Part shown: positions 1 through 6,064 of the stretch, in pieces
Layout: each line of letters opens with the position of its first letter
How positions within the stretch are numbered: the first letter of the stretch is position 1
Source: Roseovarius sp.
GTDB lineage: Bacteria > Pseudomonadota > Alphaproteobacteria > Rhodobacterales > Rhodobacteraceae
Length of the DNA stretch: 7,254 nt
Direction of reading: 5' to 3'
NCBI GenBank assembly: GCA_007125415.1
Contig: SLDH01000115.1
Coordinates: forward strand, 1 to 7,254
The notes under the pieces: model-generated
Database searches by the model: none
What the model was told of the DNA's origin: nothing
The model's input: the letters and a program-made list of their open reading frames with translations, nothing else
Position numbers and translations under genes: made by a program

Positions 1-495
1 TATTCAGGGTTCTTGCAGCGTCAACACAAGCTCGCGAATTTCAATCCAGAGGCGGAGGAATACAAGGCGATCGAGAAGGGCTTTCAATCGTTTCTCGAGT
101 TCTGGACTAGGAGGGTCGAAGAAGGAGGGCAGGTTATCGGTAACCTGATGACCGATTATGTCGAACATGAAGGCCGCCGCTGGGTGAACTATGTCGGACA
201 TCTCGAGACTTTCGAGGCAGACCTGAAAGAACTGTTCGAGAAATTGGGCATCGACCCTGGAAGCCAGGCGGGAAAAAACCCCAATGCCAATGTTCGCGCC
301 AGCGTAGATACTCTGTCTTCGGATGGCCGAGACAACGCAAGCTACCGGTATCTCGATGAGTACACACCGGAAACTGTGTCACTCGTTAATCATCTCGCTG
401 CGAGAGATTTCAGGTCAACGGGCTATCGCCGGATCGAACCAACGGAAATCGAGGCGCTGCAACGCGCAGAAGTCAGGCCGACACCCTTTGCGTAG
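1..495 (+). CDS. Sulfotransferase-like protein, C-terminal part (5' end outside window)
   Basis: The frame is open from the first base to the TAG at 493-495, so this is the 3' part (about 164 codons) of a gene that begins to the left; a TTG at 13 could serve as a start but that is unlikely. The visible part resembles the C-terminal half of family-2 sulfotransferases, which move a sulfuryl group from PAPS to a hydroxyl of a carbohydrate or similar acceptor. The cues are a helix rich in F, W and E (FLEFWTRRVEEGG), a stretch around NYVGHLETFEADLKELFEKLGI typical of the domain before the C-terminal helix, and the closing pattern YLDEYTPETVSLVNHLAARDF..GYRR, which matches the common family ending (Y..YTPE...V..L...D....GY). 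The PAPS-binding P-loop would be upstream and is not visible. It converges on nusG, with IS debris between. Other nucleotide-binding transferases are possible but less likely. Confidence 0.68.
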   Translation, partial: YSGFLQRQHKLANFNPEAEEYKAIEKGFQSFLEFWTRRVEEGGQVIGNLMTDYVEHEGRRWVNYVGHLETFEADLKELFEKLGIDPGSQAGKNPNANVRASVDTLSSDGRDNASYRYLDEYTPETVSLVNHLAARDFRSTGYRRIEPTEIEALQRAEVRPTPFA

Positions 496-877
496 AGCTT
501 GAAGCGTGGTCTGGATTGCTGCCGGTTTCGTGGGCAGCGGATTAAGCCAGCATAGCACGCGCCTCGAAGACCGTGGGGCAGAGGTAGCCCCGTTTCGCAT
601 GATGTCTCCGAAGGTTGCAGAACTGCTCGACGGAGTTGACTACGTTAGCTGTTCAGCGCTGAGTGTTCTTCTTTCCTGGATACCGCACGATCATTCGTTG
701 AGAGTTTTATCCACTTGAGAAATCCTGGTCGGTTCATGATGTGCCGCTTGGGCTCAGCAGACGAGCGTCATTATCAAGCCTTGGATTTGCGCCTCTGTTC
801 CAACGGCAATCCGGGGCAGCAACATCTGTGAAACGGAACTTGCGCGATCAGATCACGGAAAGTTCCTCATCTACCTG
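496..877. other. Gene-poor gap between sulfotransferase and nusG
   Basis: This 382-base stretch lies between two convergent genes. The only protein-coding trace I recognise is the transposase C-terminal scrap at 542-652 on the minus strand. The rest (653-877) gives short ORFs on both strands with no recognisable motif, and no tRNA or clear terminator with a T-run. It is best read as degraded insertion-sequence or rearrangement debris. The rplK gene that often follows nusG is not here. Confidence 0.55.
542..652 (-). pseudogene. IS3-family transposase (orfB) C-terminal remnant
   Basis: On the minus strand a 36-codon frame runs from a stop at 653-655 to a TAA at 542-544. It reads VNSVEQFCNLRRHHAKRGYL followed by CPTVFEARAMLA. 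This matches the far C-terminus of IS3-family orfB integrases, where a helix ending in F-Y-N-x-R-R-x-H is followed by G-Y-L-S-P-x-x-F-E. Here the usual Tyr of FYN and Ser of LSP are both Cys. The catalytic DDE core is absent, so it is a non-functional fragment. Its ending differs from the usual PHSSLD...PDQAYF ending of the IS group represented by the larger remnant at 2764-3484, so the two probably come from different elements. Confidence 0.6.
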
Positions 878-1411
878 CTACGATTGCTTCGTGACCTGCG
901 TGAATTCCAGTTCGACCGGGGTTTCCCGGCCGAAGATCATGACGGCCACTTTCAGGCGCTGATTTTCGTCGTCAACCGCCTCGACCATGCCATCGAAATC
1001 CTCGAACGGCCCGTCATTCACCTTTACCTTTTCGCCCACCTCGAAGCTGATCAGCAGCTTGGGTGCGTCTTCACCCTCCTGCACGCGATTAAGGATGGTA
1101 TTGACCTCGGCGTCGCGCATCGGCATCGGGCGGCCCTGCGGGCCGAGAAACCCGGTGACGCGGTTGATCGAATTGATCAGGTGATAACCCTTGTCGGACA
1201 TTTCCATATGGACAAGCACATAACCGGGCATGAACCGGCGTTCGGCCGTCACCTTCTTGCCGCGCCGCACCTCGATCACTTCCTCGGTCGGGACAAGAAC
1301 CTCGTCGATCTGGTCCTCGAGGCCCTGTTCGGCAACGGATGTTCTGATCTGCTCGGCGATCTTCTTCTCGAAATTCGAGAGAACGCTCACCGAGTACCAC
1401 CGTTTTGCCAT
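878..1411 (-). CDS. nusG: Transcription termination/antitermination protein NusG
   Basis: This encodes a 177-residue protein, the normal size for bacterial NusG. NusG binds RNA polymerase, stimulates elongation, and links polymerase to Rho or to ribosomal protein S10. The N-terminal NGN domain covers about residues 4-115, with WYSVSVLSNFEKK at the start, the family signature RRFMPGYVLV at 58-67 and GFLG at 87-90. The KOW domain follows at about 123-157 (FEVGEKVKVNDGPFEDFDG). The ATG at 1409-1411 was chosen because it gives the classic MAKRWYSV start and has AGAGG five bases upstream; an in-frame ATG at 1576 would add 55 residues unlike NusG and would run through the terminator. It lies 195 bases downstream of secE on the same strand but is separated from it by an intrinsic terminator, so it may have its own promoter in 1412-1490 or depend on read-through. 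rplK does not follow. Confidence 0.97.
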   Translation of the reverse strand: MAKRWYSVSVLSNFEKKIAEQIRTSVAEQGLEDQIDEVLVPTEEVIEVRRGKKVTAERRFMPGYVLVHMEMSDKGYHLINSINRVTGFLGPQGRPMPMRDAEVNTILNRVQEGEDAPKLLISFEVGEKVKVNDGPFEDFDGMVEAVDDENQRLKVAVMIFGRETPVELEFTQVTKQS

Positions 1412-1493
1412 CTTAGCCTCTTGTCTCGTTCTGTTCGGCGGTTTCACCGAAAGTTGGATGTCCGCACACGATCCAGCGTGACCGGCCACAAAT

Positions 1494-1528
1494 AAAAAAG
1501 CGGCGCGCAACTCGAATCGCAGCGCGCC
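1494..1528 (-). terminator. Intrinsic terminator between secE and nusG
   Basis: Read on the minus strand, a perfect 7-base-pair all-GC stem (GGCGCGC at 1528-1522 pairing with GCGCGCC at 1508-1502) encloses a 13-base loop. It is followed, after GC, by six T residues (1499-1494) and then ATTT. This is the layout of a Rho-independent terminator for transcripts coming from secE. The plus strand has no T-run after the stem, so it acts in one direction. It lies about 80 bases after the secE stop and about 80 before the nusG start. Confidence 0.8.
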
Positions 1529-1606
1529 ATCTCCTGATCCAAGCTGTGAGCTACCGCCGATTTGCCCGTATTTCAAGAGGCAACCTTTCGGCCCCGCTCG
1601 GCCCGC

Positions 1607-1804
1607 TCAGGCGAAAATACCCAGAATCCCGTTGAGACCACCACGGATAGCCAGATCCACAAGCGAGAAGAACACTGCTGTCAGTGCCGCCATGATGAAC
1701 ACCATCACCGTGGTCAGAAGGACCTCGCGCCGCGTGGGCCAGATCACCTTGGATACTTCGGTGCGCACCTGCTGGATGAACTGGAGGGGATTTGACATGG
1801 CCAT
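1607..1804 (-). CDS. secE: Preprotein translocase subunit SecE
   Basis: This encodes a 65-residue protein, typical of the short single-span SecE of alphaproteobacteria. SecE clamps the SecY channel in the inner membrane and is essential for Sec-dependent export. The cytoplasmic amphipathic region at residues 5-27 carries the conserved EVSKVIWPTRREV motif (Trp22-Pro23-Thr24-Arg25). One transmembrane segment follows at about 29-51 (LLTTVMVFIMAALTAVFF), and the tail ends in RGGLNGILG. The ATG at 1802-1804 is preferred because a GAGAAG sequence lies nine bases upstream; a second in-frame ATG two codons later (1798) is possible but would be poorly spaced. The gene is followed by an intrinsic terminator and then nusG. 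A sigma70-like promoter lies immediately upstream. No tRNA-Trp gene, often found before secE in this group, is visible. Confidence 0.96.
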   Translation of the reverse strand: MAMSNPLQFIQQVRTEVSKVIWPTRREVLLTTVMVFIMAALTAVFFSLVDLAIRGGLNGILGIFA

Positions 1805-1837
1805 CTGTGATGTCTTCTCATTGCACGGGTTGAGACG

Positions 1838-1866
1838 CATCTACGCGTTGTGATCCGCGGATTCAA
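1838..1866 (-). promoter_or_regulatory. Candidate sigma70 promoter for secE
   Basis: On the minus strand TTGAAT (1866-1861) and TAGATG (1843-1838) are separated by exactly 17 bases, with four of six consensus bases in each box. Initiation near 1830 would give a leader of roughly 25 bases before the secE ATG. A 7-bp inverted repeat (GTGATCC/GGATCAC, arms 1850-1856 and 1871-1877) overlaps the -35 side and might be an operator or incidental. This is inferred from sequence only. Confidence 0.4.
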
Positions 1867-1901
1867 GGGTGGATCACGCGGCGTGCGTCGCGCCCTGCGG
1901 C

Positions 1902-2501
1902 TCAGCCCCGGTAGACATCCGGCAATTTCTTGAGCTTTTCGAAGGGGTCCGGCTTGTCATCGAGGCCATGGACCGCAGAGGCGGTGCCAGAGAAATCCGG
2001 CAGGGCCAGCCTCTCGGCCCAGTGATCAGGCAGGCGGGCGCGCAGCGCATCGAGTTTGGTGGCAACGCGGTGCACCCGCTGGCGCAACCGGTCGGCCAGC
2101 GCAGGTGCCCGCCGCGCGAGCCGTTCCCAGAGGTTGGCCAGGATCTCGCCCAGCCGGTCCGGGCCGAGTGTCAGATAGACGATCAGCGCGCTGGCCAGGA
2201 TCAGGAGCAACAATGCGGGCAGCAAGAGCGGATAGAGAAGCATCACCATCGCCAGGGCACCCCAAAGAATGTGGCGGGGCTTTGGCCGCCACGCGCGCAG
2301 CGCGGCCAGCCATGTCGCACTCTCGCGGGTTTGCCGCCGTGCCCGGCGGTCAGGCTTCTTGGGTGCGCGCATCCCCTCGGCTGGTGGCTCCAGGTCGGGC
2401 AGCGCGTCGCGGCTTTCAACCCGCCTCTGCGCCACCATGAGCGATCTTATGAGCTGATCCGTGGTCACGGGTGGCTCCGAGAGGTTTGACTTGCCGGTCA
2501 C
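1902..2501 (-). CDS. Membrane protein of unknown function upstream of secE
   Basis: I do not recognise a named family. The protein has 199 residues. Residues 1-75 are polar and basic (the run PKKPDRRARRQTRE lies at about 48-60) and probably cytoplasmic. A strongly hydrophobic stretch at about 78-111 (ILWGALAMVMLLYPLLLPAL, then LLLILASALIVYLTLG) could be one long or two short membrane spans with a Pro-Leu turn. Residues 115-165 are rich in Arg, Leu and Ala and look like an amphipathic, possibly coiled-coil helix (LWERLARRAPALADRLRQRV). The end is charged (DDKPDPFEKLKKLPDVYRG). The start is GTG at 2499-2501, backed by an excellent AAGGAG seven bases upstream. Codon use and high GC match a resident gene rather than the IS debris just upstream. 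It is 97 bases from secE on the same strand; a promoter candidate in that gap suggests separate transcription. Confidence 0.85.
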   Translation of the reverse strand: MTGKSNLSEPPVTTDQLIRSLMVAQRRVESRDALPDLEPPAEGMRAPKKPDRRARRQTRESATWLAALRAWRPKPRHILWGALAMVMLLYPLLLPALLLLILASALIVYLTLGPDRLGEILANLWERLARRAPALADRLRQRVHRVATKLDALRARLPDHWAERLALPDFSGTASAVHGLDDKPDPFEKLKKLPDVYRG

Positions 2502-2763
2502 TGAAACGCTCCTTCCTTTCGATAATCATGCATGGTCTGAAGGTGAATTTCTGACAGGCGACGCCTGTCGCCGGATCAGCCATGTCTGCAACATTCTTGC
2601 CGGGTTTTCGCCCTGACCGTGACGAGATCATGGCGAGATATGGGCGCAAAGAAGTGCTTGTTTCCAAGCAGCAAACAGTTCCCGAGCATGGCGAGGGCTG
2701 TGCCGGCTTACGCAACAATCCCAGCGTCGGGCGTTCAGCGTGTCGAGTGTCCAGCTTCTGGAC
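2502..2763. other. Non-coding or degraded segment between unknown gene and IS remnant
   Basis: This holds the ribosome binding site of the 1902-2501 gene, the palindrome at 2553-2572, and sequence joined abruptly to the broken transposase at about 2763. On the minus strand a 37-codon ATG frame (2689-2576) begins MLGNCLLLGNKHFFAPISRH and has no visible Shine-Dalgarno; I cannot assign it. It may be part of a second element that cut the IS3 transposase, or plain debris. No clear -35/-10 pair for the downstream gene was found. Confidence 0.4.
2553..2572. repeat. Perfect 8-bp-arm palindrome with nested alternative stem
   Basis: GACAGGCG (2553-2560) and CGCCTGTC (2562-2569) are exact inverted repeats around a single central base. 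A second inverted repeat overlaps it: GGCGAC (2557-2562) pairs with GTCGCC (2567-2572) around a 4-base loop. It sits about 50-70 bases upstream of the GTG start of the 1902-2501 gene. No T-run follows on either strand, so it is not an ordinary terminator. A dimeric regulator site or an IS end is possible. Confidence 0.5.
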
Positions 2764-3484
2764 AGCGCCCTTGCCATCCATACTGATCTTGATCTCGCGG
2801 GCAGCCAGCACCTTGATGAACTCGGTCGAGGTGAACTGGCTGCCCTGACCGGTGTTGAAGATCTCTGGCGTGCCATGCTTTGCCAGCGTTTCCTCCACTG
2901 CTTCAATGCAAAAATCGGCCTCCAGTGTGATCGACACCCGCCATGCCAGGACGCGCCGCGTGAACCAGTCGAGCACGGCAGCCAGTTAGATGAAGCCCCG
3001 CGCCATGGGATATAGGTGACCCTCATCGCCCAGACCTGATTGGGCCGGGTGATCGGCAGGCCTCGAAGCAGATAGGGGTAGTTCTTGTGCGCCGGCGCGG
3101 GTTTCGAGGTGTTCGGCTTTCGATAGAGCGCCTCGCTCCCCGTGTGTTTCATCAGCTTCGCAACGTGCAATCACCCGGCCTTGAAGCCTTCCTGGGCCAG
3201 CAGCCCCTGCAGCATCCGGCTGCCCGGAAACGGGAACTCCATGTGCAGTTTGCCGATCCGATGGATCAGCTGCAGATCGGCGTCCGACACCGGGCGGAGT
3301 TTGTCTTAGACGCTGCCCCGGCTGATCCCCAAGACGACGGTCTGGCGGCTGACGCTCAGCTTCACAGTAGGATCGATGTTTTTCTTCCGTTCCGCAACAG
3401 AGCCGCATTGCCGAGCGCGCCGGACAAAGAACCATTCTCCAGCGTCGCCTCTGCGATTCTCGCATGCAGGGTCTTCACGGCTGT
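2764..3484 (-). pseudogene. Decayed IS3-family insertion element (orfA end plus broken orfB)
   Basis: On the minus strand, 3484-3362 encodes an orfA tail (KTLHARIAEATLENGSLSGA), the leucine-zipper-like end usual in this IS group. From about 3376, in another frame, orfB starts near IDPTVKLSVSRQ and can be followed to GKGA at 2764. Lesions seen are TAA after GISRGSV (3306-3308), TGA after GFKAG (3171-3173), a one-base loss near 3006-3009 in the TYIP-MARG region, and TAA after ARGFI (2986-2988). The integrase catalytic residues are gone: the Asp expected in WAMDITYIP is Arg (3021-3023), the Asp of NTDQGSQFT is Gly (2848-2850), and the region holding the Glu is missing because homology stops at about 2763. 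The piece with LDWFTRRVLAWRVSITLEAD is well preserved. It cannot make active transposase. The orfA start and both IS ends were not found. Confidence 0.9.
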
Positions 3485-3648
3485 TCAGAGTTCCGGAGCC
3501 ACTCTGGTTAACGGATGGCAGGACGTTAGATCGGAGGAAGCGTTTGCGGAACGGCGGAAAAATGCATCGTCGCTGAGTTATATACATGCTCCACACCACA
3601 TGCTATTTTGCAGCAGTTGGGCGTCCAGCCTAGAGTGAGATTGCCGAC
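3485..3648. other. Region upstream of the hydrolase gene
   Basis: This stretch lies between the IS3 orfA remnant and the hydrolase start. On the minus strand an open frame continues but no conserved orfA N-terminal helix-turn-helix was recognised, so the 5' part of the IS is lost or too diverged. On the plus strand TATATA at 3579-3584 looks -10-like but has no good -35 at proper spacing. The hydrolase promoter must be here, since the gene is first on its strand, but I cannot place it. Confidence 0.4.
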
Positions 3649-4827
3649 GTGCCAATGATCAAGCCTACGCTCCAGACACGGCGTGCTACGAAGAGACCGA
3701 AAGCTTCCGCTTCCAACTTGAGTACATTTGCCGCATTGGGCCTTCTCACCGGCCTTCTCGGGGCCTGTTCTCCGCGCGGTGAGGTGATCATTGTTCCAGA
3801 GGCTGAAAGAACCGGGGCGGTGGTCGAGATCCTGAGCGCGACCAGCAGAGGTCCCAGTCAGGGCAATGCGATCAGCCCGCGTCTGCGTGCCGAAACGCTC
3901 CGCTATGCTGAATTCCGGATCTCGGTCCCGCCCCAGCGCACACCGGGAACTGTCTCATTTGGTCGCGGAAATGCCCCCGACCCGAACACTGATTTCCTGA
4001 CCGTGTCGGCCGAGCAGATCGCCGATGAGAGGAGCTTTCTGACCATCCTCAATGCGCGCCTCGCGAAGCGCCCCCGCGAGGCGCAGGAGGTCGTCGTGTT
4101 CGTGCACGGCTTCAATACAAATTTCGCCGAGGGTCTGTATCGACATGCGCAGATGGCGCATGACTTCCGATCACCAGGTGTGGCGCTGTCCTATTCATGG
4201 CCCTCTGCGGGCAGTGTTCTGGCATATCCTTCCGATAGAGAGAGCGCGTTGTTTGCACGCGACGGGCTGGAGCAGACACTCAATACCGCGTCACGCAGCA
4301 TTGCTCGTGACATTGTCCTGGTCGGGCATTCCATGGGGGCGATGGTGGTTATGGAGACAGTCCGCCAGATGGCGATCCGGGGTTCTGATCGGGAGTTGGA
4401 CAAGCTGCAGGCGGTTGTGCTCATCGCGCCGGACCTCGACATCGATGTGTTTCGAATGCAGATTGTCCAACTGGCTCCGCGAAGCTTGCCGATCTACATC
4501 GCGGTTTCGGGACGGGACCGCGCGTTGCGCCTCTCCGGCCTCTTGCGTGGCCAGACCGACCGGCTTGGCTCGATTCGCGAGGTCGAGCGAGTGAGCGAAC
4601 TACCGGGCGTGATCGTGATCGACGTCACGAATGTGCGGGGTGAGAACGATCCAAATAATCACTTCGTGGTCGCGACCTCACCGGCGATGATCGCCCTGAT
4701 CAGCGGTCTCGACCGCCTCGGCACGACTGTCCTGCGTGATGAAGAGCGTCAGGGGAATGTCTTTGAGGCTGCGGTGGGTGTCGTTGCCGGTGCTAGTCAG
4801 GTGGTTCTGCGCCCCTTGGCGCCTTGA
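3649..4827 (+). CDS. Lipoprotein alpha/beta hydrolase (DUF900 / COG4782-type)
   Basis: A 392-residue protein of the DUF900 alpha/beta-hydrolase group, whose substrates are generally unknown. The N-terminus has a long basic region (RRATKRPK), a hydrophobic stretch at about 26-39 and a lipobox LLGAC with Cys40, so it is likely a lipid-anchored envelope protein. The fold begins at about 147 with VVVFVHGFNTNF (oxyanion region around 151-156). The nucleophile elbow is GHSMG at 226-230 (Ser228), the probable acid lies in APDLDID (about 260-266) and the probable catalytic His is His338 in NNHF, so the triad looks complete. The GTG at 3649 is used; an ATG two codons later at 3655 is equally possible, and neither has a strong Shine-Dalgarno. 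It stands alone on this strand between IS debris and the convergent MFS gene, overlapping the latter by 35 bases at the 3' end. Substrate not inferable. Confidence 0.9.
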   Translation: MPMIKPTLQTRRATKRPKASASNLSTFAALGLLTGLLGACSPRGEVIIVPEAERTGAVVEILSATSRGPSQGNAISPRLRAETLRYAEFRISVPPQRTPGTVSFGRGNAPDPNTDFLTVSAEQIADERSFLTILNARLAKRPREAQEVVVFVHGFNTNFAEGLYRHAQMAHDFRSPGVALSYSWPSAGSVLAYPSDRESALFARDGLEQTLNTASRSIARDIVLVGHSMGAMVVMETVRQMAIRGSDRELDKLQAVVLIAPDLDIDVFRMQIVQLAPRSLPIYIAVSGRDRALRLSGLLRGQTDRLGSIREVERVSELPGVIVIDVTNVRGENDPNNHFVVATSPAMIALISGLDRLGTTVLRDEERQGNVFEAAVGVVAGASQVVLRPLAP

Positions 4828-6064
4828 CGCTGAAGGACGGGGGCCAGAGCTTGCCGGCGGCGATCGTGGCAAATACCCCCACCAGTGCTAGGATGATGAA
4901 GGTCTGGGTCAGGCCCATCACCTCGCCCAGCCATCCTGCCGCGGAATAACCCAGCAGCAGAAAGCCGTTTGCCAGCGATATCTGCCCTGCGAACAGAAGT
5001 TGCGTATCGCCAGGCCGGGCGATGCGCCGGATGAGGAAGACCGCCGGCGTCAGCGCCATGGATGTGCCAAGCCCGATGACCACCCACACCGCGAGCAGCC
5101 CGTGATAATCGGTGGCGAACAGAGCGCCGGCAAGGAGACCCAGACAGGTCAAGGCCGATCCGCCCAGCATGACGGCGCGTTCGGGCAGGTTGCGCAGGGA
5201 GGGGATCAGTGTCATTGCCCCGAGGATCGCGCCGAAGCCGAAGGCAGCGAAGGCGCGGGCGCTGGCTTGCCTGTCCAACCCGAATTCGCCTTGCACCAGC
5301 ACCACCGTGTTGACCATCACCATGGCGCTGGCACAGGCTACGGCCACATGCAGCGCAAGAAGGCCGCGCAGATCGGGCGTGCGGAGAAGGAGCCTCGGGC
5401 CGCGGAACATGCGCTCGACCAGGCTGCCGCCCGGCTGGGCGGTATGGCGTGGCAGCCGGGCGCGCTGTACCAGCCAGGCCGAAACAAGAAACACCAGCGC
5501 CATGAACACAAAGAGATCGCGCGGCGCCAGGATCAGCAGGAAGCCCGCCGCCAGTAGCGGGCTGACCGAGCCTTCGAGCTCCGAGGCGATGCGCGAGCGG
5601 GCAACCGACTGGATGTAATCCTCGCGCCGCGCCAGCAGGTAGGGCACGACCGTCTGATAAACTTGGGTGAACACCGCCGACGACAATGTGAAGACGAAGA
5701 CGATGATGAAGACCTGCCATGCGGCGGTGATGAAGGGCAGAAGAAACAGGCTGCCCGCGCGCAGAAGGTCCAGCATGATCAGAAGCGGTTTGCGCGGCAG
5801 GTGCAGTGTGACCACCGCAGCCAGCGGAGCGCCCAGCACATAGGCCAGCGCCTTGAGCGAGAGCGCCGTGCCCAGCACCGAACCGGCGTGGTCGGGTGCG
5901 ATGGCATAGGCGAAGATGGACAGTGCGACCGTCGCTACCCCGGTGGCGAAGAGCGCCATGACATAGGCGACGAAAAGTCGATAGTAGCTCCCCTTGTCGG
6001 CAGTGCCGGACCATGGCAGCGGGCGGTCGGTGCCGCCCGCTTCTTCCGGTTCGCGCTCAGGCAT
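4793..6064 (-). CDS. Major facilitator superfamily (MFS) transporter
   Basis: A 423-residue inner-membrane protein with about 12 hydrophobic segments, the normal MFS size, resembling the drug-exporter-like MFS_3 type. The first span is around residues 29-53 (YYRLFVAYVMALFATGVATV), and a central basic loop (about 220-250, RARLPRH...ERMFRGPRLLLRTPDLRGLL) separates the two halves. The loop 2-3 region where motif A (G-x-L-x-D-R-x-G-R-R) is expected reads LGAPLAAVVTLHLPRKPLL (about 78-95): the basic end remains but the usual Asp is missing. The ATG at 6062-6064 overlaps the stop of the RND gene by 8 bases (ATGCCTGA), implying translational coupling and one operon; an in-frame start at 6196 would run 132 bases into the RND gene and is rejected. 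Substrate unknown; context suggests export. Confidence 0.88.
   Translation of the reverse strand: MPEREPEEAGGTDRPLPWSGTADKGSYYRLFVAYVMALFATGVATVALSIFAYAIAPDHAGSVLGTALSLKALAYVLGAPLAAVVTLHLPRKPLLIMLDLLRAGSLFLLPFITAAWQVFIIVFVFTLSSAVFTQVYQTVVPYLLARREDYIQSVARSRIASELEGSVSPLLAAGFLLILAPRDLFVFMALVFLVSAWLVQRARLPRHTAQPGGSLVERMFRGPRLLLRTPDLRGLLALHVAVACASAMVMVNTVVLVQGEFGLDRQASARAFAAFGFGAILGAMTLIPSLRNLPERAVMLGGSALTCLGLLAGALFATDYHGLLAVWVVIGLGTSMALTPAVFLIRRIARPGDTQLLFAGQISLANGFLLLGYSAAGWLGEVMGLTQTFIILALVGVFATIAAGKLWPPSFSVKAPRGAEPPD

Noticed and set aside
518..538. Hairpin GCTGCC/GGCAGC after the sulfotransferase gene as its terminator
   Set aside because: It has only six pairs and no T-run after it on the plus strand.
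835..866. Inverted repeat GGAACTT/AAGTTCC after nusG as a terminator
   Set aside because: The 18-base loop, AT-containing 7-bp stem and lack of a T-run make it a poor intrinsic terminator.
884..1495. 203-codon plus-strand ORF
   Set aside because: It is antisense to nusG, has no family resemblance, and is explained by the high-GC codon pattern of the real gene.
1412..1576. 55-residue N-terminal extension of NusG from an ATG at 1574-1576
   Set aside because: It would cross the terminator and is unlike NusG, while the ATG at 1411 has a good Shine-Dalgarno and gives the canonical N-terminus.
1850..1877. Hairpin GTGATCC/GGATCAC between the unknown gene and secE as a terminator
   Set aside because: The 14-base loop and absence of a T-run on the minus strand argue against termination; it is mentioned only as overlapping the promoter candidate.
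1869..2489. 206-codon plus-strand ORF
   Set aside because: It is the mirror of the 1902-2501 minus-strand gene, which has the ribosome binding site and a clear membrane segment; the plus product is rich in Q, R, P and G without motifs.
4052..4594. 180-codon plus-strand ORF inside the hydrolase gene
   Set aside because: It is a frame-shifted shadow of the alpha/beta hydrolase; the real frame has GHSMG, HGFN and a lipobox.
4797..6014. 405-codon minus-strand ORF overlapping the MFS gene
   Set aside because: It is in another frame, is rich in R, G, A and H, and has no membrane segments; the overlapping frame encodes a clear 12-span transporter.
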